Source of the DNA: Williamsia soli
GTDB taxonomy: Bacteria > Actinomycetota > Actinomycetes > Mycobacteriales > Mycobacteriaceae
Assembly: GCF_017377795.1 (NCBI RefSeq)
Contig: NZ_JAFRDR010000010.1
Location: forward strand, 1-64,000
DNA length: 64,000 nt
Reading direction: 5' to 3'
The position numbers and the translations under genes were made by a program. The notes under the pieces are model-generated. The model saw nothing but the letters and a program-made list of their open reading frames with translations, had not been told where the DNA came from and ran no database searches. This document shows, piece after piece, positions 1 to 9,200 of the stretch. How positions within the stretch are numbered: the stretch's first letter is position 1; every line of letters starts with the position of its first letter.

Positions 1-75
1 CTTCGTCGACACCCCGCCAGCCTTCAACTGCCAAAACATCCGAACCTTCATCACCGGAACAGGCGGTGTGCCCAT
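1..75 (-). CDS. IS30-type transposase, N-terminal fragment cut by window edge
   Basis: On the minus strand an ATG at 75 opens a 25-codon reading frame that runs off the window edge. It begins MGTPPVPV and continues with MFWQLKAGGVSTK. This pattern (a short Pro-rich start, then FW.L...GV.T) resembles the first helix-turn-helix of actinobacterial IS30 transposases as I remember them. The catalytic DDE domain lies outside the window, so I cannot tell whether the gene is intact. The alternative is an unrelated small protein. Confidence 0.5.
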   Translation of the reverse strand, partial: MGTPPVPVMKVRMFWQLKAGGVSTK

Positions 76-125
76 CGAATCACCCTCTTTTCTCAGGGTG
101 TTGCGACGTTCCCTTGAGCCCAAGA
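1..125 (-). mobile_element. probable end of an IS30-family insertion sequence
   Basis: The transposase-like fragment reads off the left edge. Just upstream of its start, positions 98-125 read ggtgttgcgacg followed by ttcccttgagcc, which resembles the terminal repeats of actinobacterial IS30 elements (GTGTTGC then CTTGA). The other terminus and the target duplication are outside the window, so the boundary at about 125 is an estimate. Confidence 0.4.
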
Positions 126-135
126 CGGGTGGTAG

Positions 136-259
136 GGCACGGTCGGCGGTAGCAAAGGCACGGTCGGCGCCTGAAAAGCGCGCGCCCACGGTATTCCCTA
201 GAATCTGAGAGATTCTAATTCGACACGCGGATGTCGATCCAGGTCAACGTCTTTGACGT
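136..259. promoter_or_regulatory. leader of the first methionine-type ABC operon: direct and inverted repeats
   Basis: No gene is seen between about 126 and 361. A 13-bp direct repeat GGCACGGTCGGCG occurs at 136-148 and 157-169, exactly 21 bp apart (two helical turns). A perfect inverted repeat AGAATC-N5-GATTCT lies at 200-216. A second one, ACGTC-TTT-GACGT, lies at 247-259. Any of these could bind a regulator of the downstream importer. No SAM-binding riboswitch consensus was recognised. Confidence 0.35.
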
Positions 260-361
260 CGGTAGTGAGCGGCCCGCGTGGCAGGGATCGCTGAAGGGGG
301 TCGTTACAGTTTTTAGGCGCCGGAGCCGATCCGGGGCGTGAAACGAAAGGTGACGGGTGTC

Positions 362-1231
362 ATGCGACTGAAGAGACTTGCCCTCCTGCTGGTGGTGCCG
401 CTGTTCGCACTGGGGGTGGCGGCCTGTGGCAGTGACGACTCGGACACCGTCAAGATCGGCGTCGCCGACGCGAGCGAGAGCTACTGGAACGTGTTCAAGG
501 AGAAGGCCTCTGACGAGGGCATCGACGTCGAACTGGTGAACTTCACGGACTACAACCAGCCCAACCCGGCTCTGGCCGAAGGCGAGCTGCAGCTCAACGA
601 GTTCCAGCACTTGCTCTACCTCGCGACCTACAACGCCAAGAACAACCAGAACCTGGTGCCCATCGGCGCCACGGCCGTCTACCCGCTGCCTCTCTACTCG
701 ACCAAGCACGCCTCGGTCGACGAGATCCCGCAGGGTGGCAGCGTTGTGATCCCGAACGACCCGACCAACCAGGCACGCGGACTTCTGGTCCTGCAGCAGG
801 CCGGACTCATCTCGCTGAAGAACGGCGGCAACGCGTTCTCGACTCTCGCCGATATCGACGAGGGCGCGTCGAAGGTGAAGGTCACCGCGGTCGACGCCGG
901 TCAGACCGCGCAGAGCCTCGACTCGGTGGACGCCGCGATCGTCAACAACAACTATGCGACCTCGGCCAACCTCGGTGCCGACAAGGTGATCGCGCAGGAC
1001 GACCCCAACAGCGATATCGCGAAGCCATACATCAACGCCTTTGTGGCACAGGACAAAGACAAGAACAACGCCGACTACCTCAAGCTCACCGAGATCTACC
1101 ACGATCCCGAGGTCGAGGCTGCTGCCAAGAAGGATCTCGGCGACAGTGGGGTGTTCAAGACGAACCCGCCGACCGAGCTCCAGGAGCTGACCAAGGAACT
1201 CGAAGCCCAGGTCAACACCAGCGGTGCCTGA
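362..1231 (+). CDS. metQ: MetQ-type substrate-binding lipoprotein
   Basis: This is a periplasmic-side binding lipoprotein of a methionine-type ABC importer (NlpA/MetQ family), 289 residues. The signal peptide starts MRLKRLALLLVV and ends in a lipobox with Cys22 (GVAAC), so the mature protein should be lipid-anchored. ATG 362 is preferred over an in-frame GTG at 338 because GAAAGGTGA at 346-354 is well spaced and the signal peptide then starts cleanly. The stop overlaps the start of metN by 8 nt, so MetQ, MetN and MetI form one operon. The ligand may be methionine, a methionine derivative or another organosulfur compound. The two downstream monooxygenases favour a non-standard sulfur substrate (inference). 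Confidence 0.9.
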   Translation: MRLKRLALLLVVPLFALGVAACGSDDSDTVKIGVADASESYWNVFKEKASDEGIDVELVNFTDYNQPNPALAEGELQLNEFQHLLYLATYNAKNNQNLVPIGATAVYPLPLYSTKHASVDEIPQGGSVVIPNDPTNQARGLLVLQQAGLISLKNGGNAFSTLADIDEGASKVKVTAVDAGQTAQSLDSVDAAIVNNNYATSANLGADKVIAQDDPNSDIAKPYINAFVAQDKDKNNADYLKLTEIYHDPEVEAAAKKDLGDSGVFKTNPPTELQELTKELEAQVNTSGA

Positions 1232-2315
1232 GAAGACACTCGTCGATGCGCCGGCGATCGCTCTGCGCGGGGTCACCAAGAAGTTCCGTAGCCGAAAAGG
1301 CAAGGAACTCGTCGCGGTCGACAACGTCTCGCTCGAGGTCGGAGCGGGGACCATCGCCGGTGTCATCGGGTACTCGGGCGCAGGTAAGAGCACACTGGTC
1401 CGGCTGATCAACGGTCTCGAGACGGTCGACGAGGGGCAGGTGCTCATCGACGGCGAGGACATCAGCCGGGCCGGTGAGCGGCAGCTGCGACGGGTCCGCG
1501 GCGAGATCGGCATGATCTTCCAGCAGTTCAACCTGTTCGGCTCACGCACCGTCGCGGGCAATGTCGAATACCCGCTGAAGGTCGCGGGTGTCCCGCGGGC
1601 CGAGCGGACTCAGCGCGTAGCCGAACTGCTCGAATTCGTTGGTATCAGCGATAAATCGAAGCAATACCCGCAGCAACTGTCCGGCGGACAGAAGCAGCGG
1701 GTGGGTATCGCCCGCGCCCTGGCGACCAACCCGAAGATCTTGCTCGCCGACGAGGCGACCAGCGCGCTCGACCCGGACACCACCACGGAGATCCTCGGAT
1801 TGCTCCGCCGGGTGAATCGTCAGTTCGGTACGACCATCGTGGTGATCACGCACGAGATGGACGTGGTGCGCGAAATCTGCGACCACGTGGCGGTTCTCGA
1901 TTCCGGCACGCTGGCCGAGCACGGGGCGGTGTACGACGTCTTCTCCTCACCGTCGTCACCGATCACCAGGCGCCTCGTCCGTTCGGCGATCGGTGACGTC
2001 CCGACAGACGCCGTCCTCGAGCGCCTTCGAAGTCGCCACCACGGTCGGTTACTGACCGTTGCGATTCGCGAATTCGCCGACTCCGCAGGCGATGTGACCG
2101 CCTACTTCGCGGTGCCGGGCGTCAACGCCTCGGTGATCTTCGGTGGTATCACCGAACTGTCGAGACGGCCCATCGGGTCGCTGACGTTCGCAGTGCAGGG
2201 ATCTGACGCCGACATCGATCGCGTCATCGAGCGGCTGCGCACCGTGACAACCGTGACCGAACACGAGCTGACCCAACACCAATCTGCCGAACACACTGTG
2301 ACAGGGGAGGTGTGA
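1224..2315 (+). CDS. metN: MetN-type ABC transporter ATPase
   Basis: This is the ATPase subunit of the methionine-type importer, 363 residues. Walker A (GYSGAGKS) is at residues 49-56, the ABC signature LSGGQ at 152-156, and Walker B with the catalytic Glu (LLADEA) near 173-178. The last 90 or so residues match the regulatory NIL domain, which in MetN binds methionine and causes transinhibition. The GTG start lies inside the end of metQ, which implies translational coupling. Length and domain order are normal for MetN. Confidence 0.92.
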   Translation: MPEKTLVDAPAIALRGVTKKFRSRKGKELVAVDNVSLEVGAGTIAGVIGYSGAGKSTLVRLINGLETVDEGQVLIDGEDISRAGERQLRRVRGEIGMIFQQFNLFGSRTVAGNVEYPLKVAGVPRAERTQRVAELLEFVGISDKSKQYPQQLSGGQKQRVGIARALATNPKILLADEATSALDPDTTTEILGLLRRVNRQFGTTIVVITHEMDVVREICDHVAVLDSGTLAEHGAVYDVFSSPSSPITRRLVRSAIGDVPTDAVLERLRSRHHGRLLTVAIREFADSAGDVTAYFAVPGVNASVIFGGITELSRRPIGSLTFAVQGSDADIDRVIERLRTVTTVTEHELTQHQSAEHTVTGEV

Positions 2316-2317
2316 GC

Positions 2318-2989
2318 ATGTTCCTCGGAGACATCATCACCCCGGAGCTGCGCCCGATCCTGTGGGAAGCGGTGATCCAGACCTTCCAACTGGTCGGGTT
2401 CACCCTCGTGATCGGCGGCGTGATCGGTCTCGGTCTCGGTGGCTTGCTGTACGCCACCAGGCCGGGCAACCTGCTCGCGAACGCGGCGGTCTATCACACG
2501 CTGAACATCGCCGTGAACATCGTGCGGCCCATCCCGTTCATCATCTTCATCACGGCCATGGCACCGCTGACGAAGGAGGTGATGGGTACCCGGATCGGAA
2601 CCGAGTCGGCGATTTTCCCGATGACGGTCATGGCGGTGTTCGTGATCGGTCGTGTCGTGGAGCAGAACCTGATTGCGGTGGACCCCGGTGTGGTCGAAGC
2701 CGCCCGGGCCATGGGCACCAGCCGTACCCGCACCCTGCTGACCGTGGTGATCCCGGAAGGACTGCCGCCGCTGATCCTGGGTTACGCCTTCGTCTTCGTG
2801 GCAATCGTCGACATGTCCGCGATGGCGGGGTACGTCGGCGGCGGCGGACTCGGCGATTTCGCCCAGCAGTACGGCTACCAGCAATTCAACTGGAAACTCA
2901 CGGTCGTCGTCATCGCCATGCTGATCATCTTGGTGCAGCTCGGCCAGCTGTTGGGCAACTGGCTGGCCAAGCGGGCCCTGCATCGGTGA
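2318..2989 (+). CDS. metI: MetI-type ABC transporter permease
   Basis: This is the membrane permease of the methionine-type importer, 223 residues with about five hydrophobic segments. The family EAA loop appears as EAARAMGTSRTRTL. A GTG at 2312 would overlap the metN stop, but AGGGGAGG at 2303-2310 is 7 nt from ATG 2318 and only 1 nt from that GTG, so ATG is preferred. It is the third gene of the metQNI operon. An 80-nt gap follows before a TetR gene. Confidence 0.9.
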   Translation: MFLGDIITPELRPILWEAVIQTFQLVGFTLVIGGVIGLGLGGLLYATRPGNLLANAAVYHTLNIAVNIVRPIPFIIFITAMAPLTKEVMGTRIGTESAIFPMTVMAVFVIGRVVEQNLIAVDPGVVEAARAMGTSRTRTLLTVVIPEGLPPLILGYAFVFVAIVDMSAMAGYVGGGGLGDFAQQYGYQQFNWKLTVVVIAMLIILVQLGQLLGNWLAKRALHR

Positions 2990-3068
2990 TCTCCGTGCCG
3001 GCGACTCGGGCACCGATGGCGCCGTTGCCGTAGGTGGCGGCCCGGGGCGCCGGTACTCTGACTCGACG

Positions 3069-3686
3069 ATGACCTCTGCAGCCGATACGCCGGAGCCGAC
3101 GTCGATGGCGACGCCGGTCACCCGTCGCGGTCTGGCGAAAGCGGCTCGTCGTCGCGAACTCCTGGCTGCCGCCGCGCGGCTGATGGCCGAGCGGGGTTTC
3201 GCCGGCGTGCGGCTCGAAGACATCGGTGCGGCCGTCGGTGTGAGTGGGCCCGCCATGTACCGACACTTCTCGGGCAAGGACGCCGTCCTGGCCGAGATGC
3301 TCGTCGGCATCTCGCAACGTCTGTACGCCGGTGGACAGGGCGTGCTGGAACGCTCCTTCGGTGACGCCGATGCCCTGGACGGTCTCATCGCCTTCCACGT
3401 CAGGTTCGCCACCACCGAGCCCGAACTGATCCGGGTGCAGGATCGGGACATGTCCTCGCTCACCCCCGAAGCCAGACGTGAGGTTCGTCGGCTGCAACGC
3501 AAATACGTCGAGTTGTGGACCGACGTCCTTCTCCGATTGCGTGATCCGATGCCCCGTCAAGAGGCCCAGACGAGGGTCCAGGCGGTGTTCGGATTGATCA
3601 ACTCCTCGCCGCGTCTGCCCGACCTCGAGACGTCGCGGCAGTCGAAATTGTTGACCCTGATGGCCCATTCGGCTTTGTTGAGCTGA
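3069..3686 (+). CDS. TetR-family transcriptional regulator
   Basis: This protein of 205 residues has a TetR helix-turn-helix at about residues 25-72 (RRRELLAAAARLMAERGF, then VSGPAMYRHFSGKD). The C-terminal ligand domain is of the acyl-CoA-metabolism regulator type. It sits on the same strand between metI and two monooxygenases, so it may control the sulfur genes. Alternatively it may be the regulator of the leucine operon starting at 10307, since in M. tuberculosis a TetR gene (Rv2506) borders the homologous cluster. The sequence does not decide between these. No matching operator is obvious just upstream of its own ATG. Confidence 0.85.
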   Translation: MTSAADTPEPTSMATPVTRRGLAKAARRRELLAAAARLMAERGFAGVRLEDIGAAVGVSGPAMYRHFSGKDAVLAEMLVGISQRLYAGGQGVLERSFGDADALDGLIAFHVRFATTEPELIRVQDRDMSSLTPEARREVRRLQRKYVELWTDVLLRLRDPMPRQEAQTRVQAVFGLINSSPRLPDLETSRQSKLLTLMAHSALLS

Positions 3687-3776
3687 CGGCTGACCTCAGA
3701 TATTCCCGGCGCGCCTGTTTCACCCAGTGCGCGCGCAAGGGTTTTGGTCGGCGCCCGGTGCCGACATGGTCGAGGC

Positions 3777-4898
3777 ATGGTTCGAAGTCGCAGCACGCTG
3801 CATGTTGCCGTCGAGATCGACGGAGCGGGCGCCCACCCCGCCGCCTGGCGCTTCTGGGGGCGCCCGCCCGCGGAAGTGGTGTCTGCGCAGGCGCTCCGGG
3901 ATTCGGTGGCGGTCGCCGAGACAGCGGGATTCGCGCTGGTGACCTTTGATGATCGGGTGGTGCCCGCGTCCTCTGTGGACGGCTCGTCCGCGGTCGCCGT
4001 GGGCCGCCTGGACAGCGGGACAAAAGCTGCGTTCGCGGCGACGACGACCACGACGGTCGGTCTCGGTCCCACCGTGCAGGCGCTGACCACCGAACCGTTC
4101 CACCTCGCCACGGCGCTCGCGAGCCTGGATCACGCCTCGCATGGCCGAGCGGCATGGGTCGTCGGTGTCGACAATTCGCCCGACGTCCACGCCGCCGTGG
4201 GCTCGGTGCCACGTGATCCGGCCGCGGCCGTGCGCGAGGCGCGCGACGTCGTCGAGGTCGCTCGCCGGCTGTGGGATTCCTGGGAGGACGACGCGGTGAT
4301 CCGGGATACCGCCACCGGCCGGTTCCTCGACCCGAACAAGGTGCACCACACCCGATTCGACGGTGAGTTCTTCTCCGTCGTCGGTCCGCTGATCACTCAG
4401 CGGCCGCCACAGGGACAGGTCGTCGTCCTCGCCGATGCCTCCCTGGGCATCTCCGCTCAGCTCGATATCGCCTTGGTCGCGGAATCCGATGTCCCGTCGA
4501 TCGCCGGCTCGGCCGTCGTCGCGGGGGATGCGGGAGCCGCCCTGGTCTTCGCAGAGGTCGAGGTCGTCCTCGACGCCGACGGGGTTTCGGCCGGCCGGCG
4601 GTCGGCGGAGCTCGGCGGACATGCGGACTGGCCGGACACCGGCCGGTTCCGTTTCGAGGGGTCGCCCACGGACCTCGTCGAGGCCCTGACCTCGCTGGCG
4701 GACGTGGTCGACGGGGTACGGCTGCACCCGGCGGTCACGACCACAGATCTCTATATCCTCGCCCGCGAGGTGATCCCCGCGCTCACCGCATCGGGGGTGC
4801 ACTCACCCCCGACCCCCGGCGCGACCCTGCGGGAGACGCTGGGTCTGCCGTGGACCGCGAGCCGCTATGTCGGACACCGACGAACTGGAGGCGCATAA
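3777..4898 (+). CDS. LLM-class flavin-dependent monooxygenase
   Basis: This is a bacterial-luciferase-like FMN-dependent oxidoreductase, 373 residues. It resembles the NtaA/SnaA/DszA group, with segments WDSWEDDAV and KVHHTRFDGEFFSVVGPL like those around the flavin and substrate loops of that group. Such enzymes use FMNH2 from a separate reductase to oxidise amines, thioethers, sulfones or sulfonates. No flavin reductase gene lies nearby. ATG 3777 is chosen because the protein then begins with a typical beta-strand (TLHVAVEIDG). It ends 3 nt before the next monooxygenase, so the two are co-transcribed. Confidence 0.8.
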   Translation: MVRSRSTLHVAVEIDGAGAHPAAWRFWGRPPAEVVSAQALRDSVAVAETAGFALVTFDDRVVPASSVDGSSAVAVGRLDSGTKAAFAATTTTTVGLGPTVQALTTEPFHLATALASLDHASHGRAAWVVGVDNSPDVHAAVGSVPRDPAAAVREARDVVEVARRLWDSWEDDAVIRDTATGRFLDPNKVHHTRFDGEFFSVVGPLITQRPPQGQVVVLADASLGISAQLDIALVAESDVPSIAGSAVVAGDAGAALVFAEVEVVLDADGVSAGRRSAELGGHADWPDTGRFRFEGSPTDLVEALTSLADVVDGVRLHPAVTTTDLYILAREVIPALTASGVHSPPTPGATLRETLGLPWTASRYVGHRRTGGA

Positions 4899-4901
4899 GC
4901 C

Positions 4902-6284
4902 ATGGTCGACCGCCACGCAACGCCTGACACCGGCGCCCCGTACGACGCCGACGCGCAGATCCACCTCGGTGTCTTCTATCCCGGGGTCGGGCCACAGACG
5001 GTCTGGGAAGACCCGAACGCCGCCGATCACGCATCTGCCGACACGTTCGTCGAGGTCGCGACGACCCTGGAACGCGGACTGTTCGACGCGTTCTTCCTCG
5101 GCGATGGCCAGCGGGTCCGCGAGAATCGCGGCGACATTCTCTCGACCGACGTCGCCGGGCGACCCGACGCCATCACACAACTATCGGCGCTGATCGCGGC
5201 CACCGACAAGATCGGCCTCGTCGCGACGCAGAACACGACCTACTCGCTGCCCACCGATCTGGTCCGGCGGCTGGCAAGTCTGGACATCCTGTCCGACGGA
5301 CGCGCCGGCTGGAACATCGTGACCACCGACAACGCCTGGACCGGGGAGAACTTCCGGCACGGCGGCTGGCTCGAGCACGAGCGTCGTTACGAGCGCGCCA
5401 CTCAACTCGTCGACTTCGCGAAGGAATACTGGTCCGCCTGGGGCAACGCCGACGTCGCGAACGACGGCGAGGCCGAGAGTTGGCTGTCGGCAGCACGATC
5501 GAGGATCGTCGAGCGTGACACCGACCTCCTTCGGGCCCGGGCGCTACCGACGGTGCCGTCGAGCCGCCAGGGTCGTCCCGTGCTGTTCCAGGCCGGCGAC
5601 TCCACCGGGGGCCGCGAACTGGCGGCTCGCCATGCCGATGTGGTGTTCTCTGCGAACGCGGAGTTCGATGCAGCAGTGACGTATGCCCGCGATCTGCGTA
5701 CGCGGCTCGCCGCGTACGGCAGGACACCGGACTCGCTGCGCATCCTTCCCGGGGTCACCCTGGTTCTCGGCGACACCGAGGCGGAGGCGGAAGAAAAGGG
5801 GCGGTGGCTGCACGCGAACACCTACAACCCACAACGTTCCCTGGCGTTCCTCGAGCACTACTGGGGCAAGGACTTGTCCGCCTACGACCCGGATGGCCCG
5901 CTGCCCGACATCGAACCGGTCGAGGACGAACTCGATCCGAGTCGTGGAACCCTGGCCATCGCTTCTCGGACCGGCAAGCTCGAGCAGATCGAGCAGTGGC
6001 GGCTTCTCTCCCAGGACAAGGGCCTGTCGATCCGAGAACTCGTCCTCGAAGTCGCGCCGTCACCGAAATATCACACGGGCACGGCGAGTTCCATCGCTGA
6101 TCGCTGGGCGGATCTGGTGCGCCATCGGGTTGTCGACGGCTTCAACATCAATCCCTACCACCTGCTCGATTCGGTCAACGACCTCGTCGACAAGCTGGTA
6201 CCCGCCCTGCAAGACCGGGGCGTGTACCGGACGGAGTACACGACCACGACCCTGCGCGAGCACCTCGCGTTGCCGCCCCTCTGA
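4902..6284 (+). CDS. NtaA/DszA-type FMN-dependent monooxygenase
   Basis: This protein of 460 residues belongs to the nitrilotriacetate/dibenzothiophene-sulfone monooxygenase family. Family segments are IHLGVFYPG near the N-terminus, FDAFFLGDG, DILSDGRAGWNIVTT and PVLFQAGDSTGGRELAARHA. It is a paralogue of the upstream enzyme but has the full family length. With metQNI upstream it suggests a module that imports and oxidatively opens a sulfur-containing compound. The exact substrate cannot be read from sequence. It ends 15 nt before the stop of the convergent oxidoreductase. Confidence 0.85.
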   Translation: MVDRHATPDTGAPYDADAQIHLGVFYPGVGPQTVWEDPNAADHASADTFVEVATTLERGLFDAFFLGDGQRVRENRGDILSTDVAGRPDAITQLSALIAATDKIGLVATQNTTYSLPTDLVRRLASLDILSDGRAGWNIVTTDNAWTGENFRHGGWLEHERRYERATQLVDFAKEYWSAWGNADVANDGEAESWLSAARSRIVERDTDLLRARALPTVPSSRQGRPVLFQAGDSTGGRELAARHADVVFSANAEFDAAVTYARDLRTRLAAYGRTPDSLRILPGVTLVLGDTEAEAEEKGRWLHANTYNPQRSLAFLEHYWGKDLSAYDPDGPLPDIEPVEDELDPSRGTLAIASRTGKLEQIEQWRLLSQDKGLSIRELVLEVAPSPKYHTGTASSIADRWADLVRHRVVDGFNINPYHLLDSVNDLVDKLVPALQDRGVYRTEYTTTTLREHLALPPL

Positions 6285-6299
6285 CCTCCGTTTGCGGGA

Positions 6300-9200
6300 T
6301 CAGATGCCCAGGGCCGCCGACTGTTCAGCGACCGCGGCCCGATAGCGCTCGACGTTGCCCATCTTGATGTCCTCGTAGCCCCGGACCATGTCCGGCAGAT
6401 CCGCGAGGGCGATGACGTTGCGGCGCTGGGGAGCACCGACTGTGCCGTCGGCCATGGCGGTGAGCACGCGGGTGATCATGTCCCGGTACTCACCGATGAG
6501 CGCACGTTCGGTCTGGCGCACCTCGGCGCGACCGAACGGATCGAGCTTGGTGCCGCGCAGGCGCTTTGCCTTGGCCAGCGCCGACATCGCGGGCACACCC
6601 CAGCGACCGATGGCGATCTTGTTCTTCATGCCCAGTGCCCGCAGCGTCGGTGGGTGCAGGCGTACCGCGACCTTGGCGTCGGGACCGAACTGCTCGGCGA
6701 CCTCGGTGGCGAATGCGGTGTCCTGGGTGAGCCGGGCAACCTCGTACTCATCCTTGTATGCCATGAGCTTGAACAGGTTCCGGGCCACGGTGTCGGTGAG
6801 CCCAGACGCCGTGGGATCACCCTCGGCGCGGGCGACCCGTTCGACGAACCGCGCGTAATCGGTCGCGTAGTCGAGATCCTGGTATTCGGCGAGTTCGTCG
6901 ATACGGCGTTGCACGGTGGCGATCACCTCAGGGCTCGCGGTCGAGATCGATGCTGTCAGAGCGACCGCCTGGGCACTGGGCCGCCAGGGCGGCGGTGCCG
7001 GGTGCGTTTCCGTGATGGCCGCGCTGACAGCGTCGCGGTCGGCGACGACCTGACGGCCACGACGGAATGCCTGCAGGTTGCGCTCGGTCGCGACACCGTT
7101 GAGGTCGATGGCCCGCTCGATCGAATCGGCTGAGATCGGCATCGCCCCGGACTGATAGGCCGCGCCGACCATCAGCATGTTCGCGAACTGCTCGTCACCG
7201 AACAGGTCGAGGGTGAGTGCTCCCGAGTCGATGTAGATGCCACGGCGAACGGATCGGTTGATCGACGACGAGATCTCCGAATCCGCCGGATACGAGACCG
7301 AGGTGTCGATGACCATGGCGCCGGTCGGGATCTTCGTGGTGGAGACGACCGCTGTCGTCTTGTCCGGTGAGGCGACCTTCAGGTTTGCCGGGTCGACCCC
7401 GACCAGACCGTCACACGAGAGGTAGAGGTCGCAATCGCCGGAGGCGACCTTGGCGGCCTGCTCGACGACGCGGGCGCTGACCTTCACATCGCTGACCACG
7501 GCACCGCCCTTCTGCGCGAGCCCGGTCATGTCGACGGTGCGGGAGACATGCCCGTCCAGGACTGCGGCGGTGGCGATGATCTGCGACACCGTCACCACGC
7601 CTGTCCCACCGATTCCGGTGACGCGCAACGTGAAACCGTCGTTGATGTCCTTCGTGACCGACGGGGCGGGCAGGACGCCGGCCGCTATGTCCGAGACGGT
7701 CTGGCGCACCCGTTCCTTCTCTGACGGGGTGACGGTGACAAATGACGGGCAGTCTCCCTTGAGGCACGAGAAGTCGAGATTGCACGAACTCTGGTCGATA
7801 TGGGTCTTGCGTCCGAAGTCCGTCTCCACCGGATGCACCGACAGACAGTTGCTCTTCTCGCCGCAATCGCCACAGCCCTCACAGATGCGCTCGTTGATCA
7901 TCACCCGCTGCTTCGGCGTCTCGGCTTTGCCGCGCTTGCGCTTACGGCGCTTCTCCGCCGCACAGGCCTGGTCATGGATGAGCACGGTGACACCGGGCGT
8001 GCTCGCGAGATCTTGCTGGATCCGCATCATCTCCTCCCGGGGCCGTACCTCGACGCCACCGGGCAGACCGAGAGAGCGTGTGCGGATGGGATCGTCGGAG
8101 GTGACGACCACCTTCTGGACCCGTTCGGCCAGCAGCAGATTGACGATCTGGGGCAGTGTCATCTGGCCGACGGGATCTTGCCCGCCCGTCATGGCCACGG
8201 TGCCGTTGAACAGCAGCTTGTAGGTGATGTTGGCGCCCGAGGCCACCGCGGACCGTACGGCCAGCGATCCCGAGTGCATGAAGGTGCCGTCACCGATGTT
8301 CTGGACGAAATGGTGTTCGTCCACGAACGGCGACATGCCGAGCCACTGTGCGCCCTCGCCGCCCATCTGGGTCACCCCGGCGATCTCACCCACCTGGGAG
8401 GGATCCATGAGCAGAACCATGGCGTGACAACCGATCCCGGCACCCACGAGCGTGCCATCGGCAACCTTGGTGGAGCTGTTGTGGGGACATCCCGAGCAGA
8501 AGTAGGGCGTTCGTACCGCCAGGGGCAGTTCGATGCGGCCACGGCCACGCCCCTTCGTCTCGAGCCAGTTCATGGCGGCCGGGACACGGTGCTGCTTGCC
8601 CAGCCGATTCGCGAGCCCGCGGGTGACCGAGTCGATGTCGAGTTCGCCGAACCGGGAGAACAGCGTCGAGCCGTCCTCGTTGGTCTTGCCCACGATGTTG
8701 GGTACGTCCGGGCGGCGGAAGAGGATGTCGCGCATCATCGTCTCGAGAAAGTCGCGCTTCTCCTCGACCACGATGACCTCGTCGAGACCGGAGATGAAGT
8801 CGTTCATGATCTCGCGCTCGAACGGGTAGACCATGCCCATCTTGAGGATGCGGATCCCGAGCCCGGCCAGTTCGTCATCGCTGATGCCGATGAGCCGCAG
8901 GGCTTCCCGGACATCCATGTAGGTCTTACCTGCCGCGACGATCCCGATGCGGTCGTCGGCGGTGCGAGCGGTGATCCGGTTGAGCCGGTTGACGCGGGCG
9001 TACTCCATGGCCCGCGGCAGGCGGGTGGTGAGCTGATTCTGCTCGAGTTCCATCAGGTTGGCGCCCAGCAATTTTCCGCTGGGAACGTGCGGGCTCGTGC
9101 CGAGATCTCCGTACACGGGGAGGATGCGATCGGGGTGCACGTCGGCGGTGGAGGCGCCGTCGGCGACATGGGCGGAGATCTTCAGCGACGTCCACAGGCC

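Noticed and set aside
2362-3033. Long open frame overlapping metI on the same strand
   Set aside because: Arg/Gly/His-rich translation typical of a frame-shifted GC-rich gene; the MetI frame is clearly the coding one. Many similar antisense frames were dropped for the same reason.
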